DNA of 6,122 nt from Clostridia bacterium (GTDB lineage: Bacteria; Bacillota; Clostridia; Christensenellales; UBA1242). Position numbers and translations under genes: made by a program. Of this stretch, positions 1 to 5,270 are shown one piece after another. The DNA lies in assembly GCA_017473795.1 (NCBI GenBank), contig JAFUJE010000049.1, positions 1 through 6,122 of the forward strand, written 5' to 3'. How positions within the stretch are numbered: the stretch's first letter is position 1; each line of letters starts with the position of its first letter. Below the pieces are notes generated by a model. That model did not search any database and was not told the DNA's origin. It saw only the letters and a list, made by a program, of their open reading frames with translations.

Positions 1-785
1 ATTTCTATGGTAGTGCTCGTAATATGATTAAAGTTGGTAGTAAGTACATTAATAACTTTACAACTAACATGCACGTTCTTGTTATGACTAACGCTGGTAT
101 TACCGTTAGTGATTCAGATAACGATAACTTGGTAACCGAAGTAAATGTTGATGCTGGTATGATTACCTTAAGTGACGACTTGGTGGAACACAAAGCCGAT
201 CGTTATTATATCTATAACTATGACGATGACAAAACCAGCATGAACGGTATTGATACTGTTTTCTTAAATAACTTCTATGGTACGCACGTTAATGATAGTC
301 CGGAAATCGTTCCATGTAACTATCGTGATAAAGGTGATGAATTGCGTGTATTAGACGAAGAAGCAGTATTGGAATTCTTGGATGAATACGAAGAACATTG
401 TGAAAGTATGCCAGCAGATATTTTGTTGACTCACCCACGTGTTAAAAAATCAATCTTTGAATCTTTAAAGAATACACGTTCTAACATTGCAACCGCAGAA
501 TTAGCAGGTGGTTTCCACGGTTTCACTTTCAATGGTATTCCACTTTACAGCGATGTAAAATGTAAAGCAGGTAACTTGTATGCTTTAAACAGCAAGTCAT
601 TTGCGATGCATCAACTTTGCGATTGGACGTGGTTGTCAAATGAAGATGGCAGCATCTTAAAACAAATTCCAGGTAAAGCTACTTATATGGCAACCTTGGT
701 AAAATATGCCGATTTAATTTGTGACAAACCTTTCTTACAAGGTCGTTGCAGCGGTTTCTCGGCTTCTAAATGGAAAGCGGAGTAA
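1..785 (+). CDS. Phage major capsid protein, HK97-fold type (5'-partial)
   Basis: The reading frame is open to the left edge of the window. The ATG at position 24 has no ribosome binding site and is probably internal, so about 260 C-terminal residues are visible. I infer a major capsid (coat) protein that assembles into the phage head. Counting from the first complete codon, the sequence shows an acidic, beta-rich N-terminal part and an acidic helix near 118-135. A segment LLTHPRVKKSIF follows near 141-152, then FNGIPLYSD near 176-184, a block ending in LCDWTW near 206-210, and a final KYADL...SGF near 234-252. This succession, with the 'LL(T/S)xPRxxxxxF', 'FNGxP', 'alnt..l..h..cDW.W' and 'kYa.L' pattern, is what I recall from capsid proteins of prophages in Bacillota. 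It is the first visible gene of a compact operon. Codon choice resembles that of pnp. The fold assignment is by pattern recall; an encapsulin-like HK97 relative is less likely given the neighbours. Confidence 0.75.
   Translation, partial: FYGSARNMIKVGSKYINNFTTNMHVLVMTNAGITVSDSDNDNLVTEVNVDAGMITLSDDLVEHKADRYYIYNYDDDKTSMNGIDTVFLNNFYGTHVNDSPEIVPCNYRDKGDELRVLDEEAVLEFLDEYEEHCESMPADILLTHPRVKKSIFESLKNTRSNIATAELAGGFHGFTFNGIPLYSDVKCKAGNLYALNSKSFAMHQLCDWTWLSNEDGSILKQIPGKATYMATLVKYADLICDKPFLQGRCSGFSASKWKAE
779..782 (+). promoter_or_regulatory. Ribosome binding site GGAG for the 107-aa gene
   Basis: GGAG lies in the last codons of the capsid gene, 10 nt before the ATG at 793. It fixes the start of the next gene at 793 rather than at the in-frame ATG at 721, which lies inside the capsid gene and has no such element. 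Confidence 0.7.
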
Positions 786-792
786 ATTAAAA

Positions 793-1116
793 ATGCAAAA
801 AATTTATCATGACCTATTTCATATTGCAGAACGCATTTTGCAAATTGACCCTTCTTACGAAATTTTTTGGAATGGGAAGGTGGAGCGTTTTGAAGTGCAT
901 TGGCATGGTAAATTGGCTTTCGTCGTCCCGTTTGATGCCTTAGATGTACGCACATTAGAATATACACAACGTACTCGGCGTGAAAATGCTGATGACATCG
1001 AACGGGAAATTGACGAAGGTAATGCAGCCATTTTTCAAGAGCAAGCCAAAAAAATTCAGGCGATGAAAGCCAAAATAAAGGATTATGTAAAATATGAGTT
1101 TGAAAGATTTAATTAA
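793..1116 (+). CDS. Phage head-region hypothetical protein, 107 aa
   Basis: The start at 793 is chosen from the GGAG site 10 nt upstream and the 7-bp gap after the capsid stop. The protein has two parts. An N-terminal half (about 1-57) contains ILQIDPSYEIFWN, a segment RFEVHW and the motif VPFDALDVRTLEY. The second half (about 58-107) is highly charged, rich in Glu, Lys, Arg and Gln, and very probably a long helix or coiled coil. Proteins with this architecture (an 'IDP.Y...yN...rFEVH' start, a 'pyd.LDaRTl.y...tR.en' middle and a charged helical tail) are known to me as uncharacterised companions of capsid genes in prophages of Bacillota. The biochemical role is not known. The position right after the capsid gene and the coiled coil would suit an assembly or head-accessory role, which is inference. 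Its 3' end overlaps the next gene by 23 bp, suggesting translational coupling. Confidence 0.8.
   Translation: MQKIYHDLFHIAERILQIDPSYEIFWNGKVERFEVHWHGKLAFVVPFDALDVRTLEYTQRTRRENADDIEREIDEGNAAIFQEQAKKIQAMKAKIKDYVKYEFERFN
1077..1082 (+). promoter_or_regulatory. Ribosome binding site AAAGGA for the 110-aa gene
   Basis: AAAGGA lies inside the preceding gene, 11 nt before the ATG at 1094. The spacing is slightly long but usable, and it supports the overlapping start. Confidence 0.5.
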
Positions 1117-1426
1117 AAATGCCAATGACATTCTCGGCTTGACGATTGATTGGCACAATACTAGCACTGACGATAATTATCAGCAATTATTTGCTTGTGC
1201 TCGTTTGGTTCTTAATTCTTTAATGGGAACCTGGGCTGTGTCGGATAGTACTAGTATTGTTCCCGAAGATTATGGATTGGATCATGCAACTGTAGTTTAC
1301 GGTATACTTTCGGAGTATGCCTTTGTTGCAGGTATGTTTAACGAATGGAAAGTTTGGCAAGAAAAATACAACGCAGGATTGTTTAAGGCTCAACATGGTA
1401 AATCCCGCATCATGCCGGTTCACTAA
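1094..1426 (+). CDS. Probable phage head-completion/connector-like protein, 110 aa
   Basis: This is a small, mostly alpha-helical protein encoded between the capsid-companion gene and the propeller-like gene. An N-terminal helix (SLKDLIKNANDILGL, 2-16) is followed by a second one with ACARLVLNSLM (34-44). After a loop comes a long helical block GILSEYAFVAGMFNEWKVWQ (70-89), then KYNAGLFKA and a basic end, KSRIMPVH. Small helical proteins of about 100-120 residues encoded just after the capsid gene are often gp6-like or gp15-like head-tail adaptors that join the portal ring to the neck. The 'lSEYa...GmF.Ea..W...y..al' pattern resembles proteins I recall at this place in phages of Bacillota. 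Connector function is inferred from size, predicted helicity and gene order. The gene overlaps both neighbours (23 bp upstream, 32 bp downstream), typical of tightly packed virion operons. Confidence 0.75.
   Translation: MSLKDLIKNANDILGLTIDWHNTSTDDNYQQLFACARLVLNSLMGTWAVSDSTSIVPEDYGLDHATVVYGILSEYAFVAGMFNEWKVWQEKYNAGLFKAQHGKSRIMPVH
1385..1388 (+). promoter_or_regulatory. Ribosome binding site AAGG deciding the start at 1395
   Basis: AAGG ends 6 nt before the ATG at 1395. The upstream in-frame ATG at 1317 lies deep inside the 110-aa gene and has no such site, so the 284-aa protein is taken to start at 1395. Confidence 0.55.
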
Positions 1427-2249
1427 TTATCGTAGTGTCCGTTTTAACTTGGACAACTTCGCCTTGCCCGTAGTTGTAACCAAAAAGAAAAACACCATTT
1501 ATACCAATTACCTGGAAGGATTAAAGGGTACAAAACAATTATCTGTAATTGAACCGAAAACAACTTACGGCTATGAACACGCTGTACATTGGGGTTTTTA
1601 TATTTTTGCTTCTAATCCTGATGGCTTGTTTTACGCCAATAAATACGATAAGGAATTTTCGGCTTTAGACGAATTAGTTAGCCCTACGGATTTGGCTATA
1701 GTTAACGACCGTGTTTTTATGTTAGGGGCTAATCGAGACCGCATCACATACTCCGTTGATTTGATGGGGGAGTGGGCGAACGGCACATTTTTAGATGACG
1801 CAATTTTTTTGCCAGCTGATTATGGACAATGTTTAAATATCCGTTACTACCGTGGTAAATTATTGGTAATCTGTGAAAAAGGTTTGCTTACCGTTAACCG
1901 CAATTTTGTTTTAGAACACTTGGCAGATGATAGTGAAGTATTAAAAGCTAACCTTGGCGAAAGTAACTGTTGTCGCTGGGAAAGCGACTGGTTCAGTTTG
2001 GGTTATGCCACCAATACGCAAACGTTACGAGAAGTTTTTTTGAAAACGAACGTAGATTTAATTTTGACGGTAACGTCAAATCGTACGCAACGTAATATTC
2101 TGGTAAAGTCTGCTGATAAAGTGCAAAAAATTAAAATCAACTTAAATGGTGATCAGTTTAAGTTGGCACTGCTGATTTCTGATGAAAATGCAGATAACGT
2201 TGTGGTTACAGATTTGTCGGCTATCGTGGCTTATGGCAAAAGGGGGTAA
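1395..2249 (+). CDS. Phage virion protein, probable beta-propeller-like neck/tail component, 284 aa
   Basis: The start at 1395 gives MVNPASCRFTNYRSVRFNLD, preceded by AAGG at 6-nt spacing and overlapping the upstream gene by 32 bp. The protein is beta-rich and has no signal peptide. Residues 98-130 (TDLAIVNDRVFMLGANRDRI, then TYSVDLMGEWANG) and 135-167 (DAIFLPADYGQCLNIR, then YYRGKLLVICEKGLLTV) look like consecutive propeller blades. The pattern 'nRvf..G....ri.yS....p..W...f....d.G..i..i....g.Llvi.e.gl..v' occurs in phage tail or neck propellers and DNA-stabilisation proteins. A third stretch, LAIVAYGKRG-like in register at the end (275-284), closes the chain. The likely role is a stopper or tail-tube-associated structural protein, but family membership is not proven. 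Two runs of seven T lie inside the gene (near 1804 and 2035), yet the frame is intact. Its stop codon sits directly after a strong ribosome binding site for the next small gene. Confidence 0.75.
   Translation: MVNPASCRFTNYRSVRFNLDNFALPVVVTKKKNTIYTNYLEGLKGTKQLSVIEPKTTYGYEHAVHWGFYIFASNPDGLFYANKYDKEFSALDELVSPTDLAIVNDRVFMLGANRDRITYSVDLMGEWANGTFLDDAIFLPADYGQCLNIRYYRGKLLVICEKGLLTVNRNFVLEHLADDSEVLKANLGESNCCRWESDWFSLGYATNTQTLREVFLKTNVDLILTVTSNRTQRNILVKSADKVQKIKINLNGDQFKLALLISDENADNVVVTDLSAIVAYGKRG
2241..2246 (+). promoter_or_regulatory. Strong ribosome binding site AGGGGG
   Basis: AGGGGG lies immediately before the TAA stop of the 284-aa gene and ends 9 nt before the ATG at 2256. It is the most G-rich Shine-Dalgarno-like element I see in the window and the main reason for calling the 36-aa gene. 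Confidence 0.7.
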
Positions 2250-2255
2250 ACTGCA

Positions 2256-2366
2256 ATGAAGGCATGTGTGATTAATTTTTTTAAAAAAGTCTGGGCAATA
2301 TTAGTTCATATCTTTTGTGCTTTTCACTGTAAGCATAGTGAAGAAACCGAGCAAAATGAAGAGTAA
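2256..2366 (+). CDS. Small hydrophobic peptide, 36 aa, end of phage operon
   Basis: This short frame starts 6 bp after the 284-aa gene and follows the AGGGGG site at 9-nt spacing. The product begins MKACVINFFKKVWAILVHIF, followed by CAFHCKHS and an acidic tail ending EETEQNEE. Residues 12-23 are hydrophobic with two Lys just before them, so it could sit at or in a membrane. Cys4, Cys21 and Cys25 with His18, His24 and His27 give an unusual Cys/His density for such a short chain. I do not recognise it. Its position as the last gene of the cassette would fit a phage accessory peptide, for example a membrane-active one, but this is speculation. The 3' half of the gene also contains a 10-bp hairpin. 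It could instead be a non-coding tail of the operon, but the strong binding site argues for translation. Confidence 0.6.
   Translation: MKACVINFFKKVWAILVHIFCAFHCKHSEETEQNEE
2321..2344 (+). other. RNA hairpin, 10-bp stem with AAGC loop
   Basis: The left arm TTTTCACTGT (2321-2330) pairs with the right arm ATAGTGAAGA (2335-2344) around the four-base loop AAGC, including two G-U pairs. There is no T-run after it on either strand, so it is not a standard intrinsic terminator. It lies within the 36-aa gene and upstream of the predicted pnp promoter. It would therefore be present only in mRNA coming from the phage operon. Confidence 0.45.
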
Positions 2367-2367
2367 T

Positions 2368-2394
2368 TTGCGCAACTAATAAAAAATTGCACAA
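2368..2394 (+). repeat. TTGCGCAA / TTGCACAA near-direct repeat at the pnp promoter
   Basis: TTGCGCAA (2368-2375) is a perfect 8-bp palindrome. A one-mismatch copy, TTGCACAA (2387-2394), starts 19 bp later, close to two helical turns, and contains the putative -35 hexamer of pnp. It could be a regulator site, but this is short-motif evidence only. Confidence 0.3.
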
Positions 2395-2415
2395 GTCGTG
2401 AACTTATGATAAAAT
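2387..2415 (+). promoter_or_regulatory. Predicted sigma-70/sigma-A promoter of pnp
   Basis: The -35 candidate is TTGCAC (2387-2392). A 17-bp spacer leads to the -10 candidate TAAAAT (2410-2415), which is preceded by TG at 2407-2408 in the extended -10 position. Transcription would start about seven bases later, near 2421-2423, which is at the pnp ATG. An overlapping alternative -10, TATGAT (2405-2410), has no well-spaced -35. Confidence 0.55.
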
Positions 2416-2422
2416 GACATTT

Positions 2423-4531
2423 ATGGATAATAAAAAATGGACAACAACGATTGGTAATCGTACAGTAACTGTGGAAACTGGCGCTTTGTGCGGATTGGCG
2501 CATGGTACATGTTTGGTTAGTTGTGGTGAAACTGTCATCATGGCGAATGTAACTATGGCAGATCAAGCACGTGAAGGAATTGATTTCTTTCCCTTGGGCG
2601 TGGATTTCCAAGAAAAATTATATTCAGTAGGTAAAATTCCTGGCGGATTCACAAGGCGTGAAGGACGTGGTGGCGACAAAGCAATTTTGACAAGTCGCTT
2701 AATTGATCGTCCTTTGCGTCCTTTGTTTGATAAGAACTTACACAATGACGTGGCCGTTGTGGTAACTACTTTGTCAGTTGATCCTGATGTCGCCCCAGAA
2801 CCTTTGGGTATGTTGGCTTCATCAGTTGCTTTGACAATCAGTGATATTCCGTGGGCTGGACCTACCGGTGCCGTACAAGTGGCACGTGTTGGCGGTAAAT
2901 TGATTTGCAACCCAACAGCTTTGGAACAAAGTCAAAGCGATTTACATTTAACCGTTAGTGGTACCAGTGAAGCCGTGTTAATGGTGGAAGCCGGCGCTAA
3001 TGAAGTTAGTGAAGCTGATATGGTTGATGCTATTATGTTTGCACACGAAGAAATTAAAAGTTTGTGCGAATTCCAAAATAATATTGCAAAGAAGGTAGGT
3101 AAAGAAAAACGCAAAGTTGAATTACATACCATTGATGCTAAATTAGAAGAGCAAGTTCGTTCTTTCGCAACTAGTTTTATTGAAACTGCTTTGAAAGAAA
3201 CCGACACAATTAAACGTCGTGTCGAAGAAGACAAAGTACAAACTATTGTCGCTGACCAATTTGCTGATATTTGGGATGATAATAAATCAGATATTATTCA
3301 GGTTATGAACAAAATTAAAAAAGAAGTTGTTCGTGAAAAAATCTTGAATCAAGGCGTGCGTCCAGATGGTCGTGGTACGAAAGATATTCGTCCAATTTGG
3401 GTTACGACTGGTTTATTACCACGTACTCATGGTTCGGCCGTATTCACTCGTGGTAATACACAAGTCTTAAACGTTTGTACATTGGGTATGTTAAGTGATG
3501 CCCAAAAACTTGACGGTATTGACGACGAAGAAGCAAAACGTTATATGCACCAATACAATATGCCACCATATGCCACTGGGGAAGCCCGTCAACTACGTGC
3601 TCCTGGTCGTCGTGAAATTGGACACGGCGCTTTGGCGGAACGTGCTTTGGTTCCTGTTTTACCAAGTGAAGAAGAATTCCCTTACGCAATCCGTACAGTT
3701 AGTGAAGTCCTGTCCAGTAATGGTAGTTCTTCTATGGCTTCTGTCTGCGGTAGTTCAATGTCATTGATGAATGCCGGTGTTCCGATTAAAGCCGCTGTTG
3801 CAGGTATTGCAATGGGTTTAATTAAAGATAAAAACAGTCGTAAAATTGCTGTTTTAACCGACATTCAAGGTGTTGAAGATTTCTATGGCGATATGGACTT
3901 TAAGGTTGCTGGTACCGAAAAAGGTATTACTGCCATTCAAATGGATATCAAAATTGCTGGTATTGATAAAGAAATTATTACTACCGCATTGGCTCAAGCC
4001 CGTGAAGGTCGTTTGAAAATCTTAAAAATTATGAATTCTGAAATTAAGGCTCCGGCGAAAGAAATTTCTAAATACGCACCGAAGATTGTTACTTTCAAAA
4101 TTAATCCTGATAAGATTAAAGACGTTATCGGTAGTGGTGGTAAAGTTATCAATAAAATCATTGAACAAACCGGCGTTAAGATTGATATTGAAGATGACGG
4201 TAGTGTTTTTGTTGGTGGTGCTGATGCCGTGATGGTGGAAAAAGCCCGTGCTATCATTGCTGATATTGTGTTGGAACCTGAAGTTGGTCAAATCTTCGAC
4301 GGCACTGTTATGCGTATTTTAGATTTCGGTTGTTTTGTTAAATTAACTGAAGCGTTGGAAGGTATGGTTCACATTTCCAAATTGGCAAAAGAACGTGTTA
4401 ATAAAGTTGAAGACGTTGTTAAAGTCGGCGATAAAATCAAAGTTAAAGTAATTAAAATTGATGAAAAGGGTCGTGTTGATTTACAGCGTATTGTTACTCC
4501 TTCAACGCAAAAAGACGCTCCAGCGAAATAA
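2423..4531 (+). CDS. pnp: Polynucleotide phosphorylase (PNPase), 702 aa
   Basis: PNPase is a cytoplasmic trimer that degrades RNA 3'-to-5' by phosphorolysis, releasing nucleoside diphosphates; it works in mRNA decay. The full family layout is present. The first RNase PH core (about 8-210) has FFPL at 55-58 and GKIPGGF at 70-76. It is followed by the helical linker (about 235-305) and the second RNase PH core (about 310-540) with GRREIGHGALAERAL. The KH domain (about 553-612) has the GSGG loop at 570-573, and the S1 domain runs from about 622 to 690. The metal and catalytic residues Asp486, Asp492 and Lys494 are present and fall at the same numbers as in the E. coli enzyme. The length is normal and the C-terminal tail is short. 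Start 2423 is preferred over the in-frame ATG at 2414 because the latter overlaps the predicted -10 box. No Shine-Dalgarno is visible, so the mRNA may be leaderless. The 3' end overlaps the convergent NodB-like gene by 38 bp. Confidence 0.97.
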   Translation: MDNKKWTTTIGNRTVTVETGALCGLAHGTCLVSCGETVIMANVTMADQAREGIDFFPLGVDFQEKLYSVGKIPGGFTRREGRGGDKAILTSRLIDRPLRPLFDKNLHNDVAVVVTTLSVDPDVAPEPLGMLASSVALTISDIPWAGPTGAVQVARVGGKLICNPTALEQSQSDLHLTVSGTSEAVLMVEAGANEVSEADMVDAIMFAHEEIKSLCEFQNNIAKKVGKEKRKVELHTIDAKLEEQVRSFATSFIETALKETDTIKRRVEEDKVQTIVADQFADIWDDNKSDIIQVMNKIKKEVVREKILNQGVRPDGRGTKDIRPIWVTTGLLPRTHGSAVFTRGNTQVLNVCTLGMLSDAQKLDGIDDEEAKRYMHQYNMPPYATGEARQLRAPGRREIGHGALAERALVPVLPSEEEFPYAIRTVSEVLSSNGSSSMASVCGSSMSLMNAGVPIKAAVAGIAMGLIKDKNSRKIAVLTDIQGVEDFYGDMDFKVAGTEKGITAIQMDIKIAGIDKEIITTALAQAREGRLKILKIMNSEIKAPAKEISKYAPKIVTFKINPDKIKDVIGSGGKVINKIIEQTGVKIDIEDDGSVFVGGADAVMVEKARAIIADIVLEPEVGQIFDGTVMRILDFGCFVKLTEALEGMVHISKLAKERVNKVEDVVKVGDKIKVKVIKIDEKGRVDLQRIVTPSTQKDAPAK

Positions 4532-5207
4532 CTTTTAAACCGTTGGTGGTGTAGTTCTCAATAATTTGTGAAAAACTTTGCATAGTGGCGACAGTTGGCT
4601 TTAGGGCTATAATGTCGCCATTTTGTATGTCGTGAGTTGCGTAAGATAAAACTAAATTACTATCTGCCGTCTCCCAATTAATGGTTGCGTCTCGGTTGGT
4701 CGGTATCACCGTGGTATAGTTGAGATTGTCGGCCATGGCAATGGTGTGTTTGTTGAACAAGCCTAATGGTGGTGTAAATAATTTCATTTGTGTGTGTATT
4801 AAAGAATTGATTAAGGCGTCGCCCAATCGGATTTCATCGCTGATTAAGTTTTTATCGGCTACATTTAAAGCAGTATTGGAAAAACCATAATTGCCTAATT
4901 CTTGTTTAGATTTTAATTCTTGCAGTAATGCTAAATTATTAATTGCGGCTGTCCCTGTAAAGAAAAAGGTGGCGGTTGAATTAGTTTTATCTAACGTATC
5001 CAAAATCGTGGGTAAATTGTTGCCTAGTTCGGGACTATCAATGATAAACATTAAACCTATTTGTTGCTCGTTGCGGTTGCCGTTAGACAGTGGTGCGCTG
5101 ACGGTTAAATAAGTTTGACCGACATTTACTGTGCTAACCAAAAAACCGAGCACGAATAGGACAGTGCAAATAATAGTATTTGATATAACAACTTTTTTGT
5201 TGGGCAT
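4494..5207 (-). CDS. Membrane-anchored NodB-fold polysaccharide deacetylase-like protein, apparently catalytically inactive, 237 aa
   Basis: Start 5207 (MPNKKVVIS) is chosen. An in-frame TTG at 5273 would add 22 residues but lies inside the divergent M16 gene. A basic start and a hydrophobic stretch (about 8-29) form a signal anchor, so the domain should face outside. The domain follows the NodB order: GLMFIIDSP (51-59), TATFFFTG (78-85), ELGNYGFSN (103-111), FTPPLG (144-149), INW (176-178) and GDIIALKP (197-204). Against the usual motifs (TFDDG, HxxxH, RPPxG, a late His), only the metal Asp remains (Asp57). The base Asp is Ile56, the two metal His are Tyr107 and Asn111, Arg is Thr145, and the late His is Lys203. 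It is therefore probably a pseudoenzyme, perhaps binding glycan or acting in a complex. In B. subtilis ylxY, a NodB-family gene, sits between pnpA and mlpA; here the middle gene is inverted. The 3' end overlaps pnp by 38 bp, and no clear Shine-Dalgarno precedes the start. Confidence 0.85.
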   Translation of the reverse strand: MPNKKVVISNTIICTVLFVLGFLVSTVNVGQTYLTVSAPLSNGNRNEQQIGLMFIIDSPELGNNLPTILDTLDKTNSTATFFFTGTAAINNLALLQELKSKQELGNYGFSNTALNVADKNLISDEIRLGDALINSLIHTQMKLFTPPLGLFNKHTIAMADNLNYTTVIPTNRDATINWETADSNLVLSYATHDIQNGDIIALKPTVATMQSFSQIIENYTTNGLKVISLERLFALKE

Positions 5208-5228
5208 CTTAATTATGCTTATTATGAT

Positions 5229-5257
5229 TTGCTTAAATTTATGATATTGGCTATCAT
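5229..5257 (+). promoter_or_regulatory. Predicted promoter of the M16 peptidase gene
   Basis: TTGCTT (5229-5234) and TATCAT (5252-5257) are separated by 17 bp. The -10 matches consensus at five of six bases and the -35 at three. The transcript would start near 5263-5264, at the ATG, and no Shine-Dalgarno is visible. TATGAT at 5240-5245 is an alternative -10 that would give a leader of about 12 nt. Confidence 0.4.
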
Positions 5258-5258
5258 A
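5240..5258. repeat. 19-bp inverted repeat in the divergent promoter region
   Basis: TATGATA (5240-5246) and TATCATA (5252-5258) are perfect inverted repeats around TTGGC. Each arm carries TATCAT reading outward on one strand, so the repeat could be a symmetrical pair of -10 elements or an operator. It is centred in the 56-bp gap between the two divergent genes. Confidence 0.5.
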
Positions 5259-5270
5259 TCCATATGGAAA
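5241..5270 (-). promoter_or_regulatory. Candidate promoter of the NodB-like gene
   Basis: On the minus strand TTTCCA (5270-5265) and TATCAT (5246-5241) are 18 bp apart. The start would fall near 5234, giving a leader of about 27 nt to the ATG at 5207. The -35 would lie in the first codons of the M16 gene. CATAAT boxes nearer the start are alternatives, but they lack a recognisable -35. Confidence 0.3.

Noticed and set aside
3..290. Repeated FYG(S/T)xxxN segment at the left edge and near 273-295 as an internal duplication
   Set aside because: Only about ten identical bases are shared, and TTCTATGG also occurs in pnp. This is explained by codon bias and too short to call a repeat.
2277..2289. 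T7-A6-G run in the 36-aa gene as a -1 frameshift site (TTTTTTA / AAAAAAG heptamers)
   Set aside because: The zero-frame codons are TTT TTT AAA AAA GTC, so neither heptamer is in the X XXY YYZ register needed for standard -1 slippage.
2563..4291. Several 60-115-codon minus-strand and frame-shifted frames inside pnp
   Set aside because: All are shadows of the well-conserved PNPase frame and show no independent binding sites or motifs.
4606..4616. TATAAT-like box in plus orientation within the NodB-like gene
   Set aside because: There is no plausible downstream gene on that strand before 5264, and the region is AT-rich, so it is likely chance.
4891..5112. 73-codon plus-strand frame opposite the NodB-like gene
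   Set aside because: It has no binding site and no recognisable protein pattern. The minus strand encodes a NodB-fold protein across the same bases.
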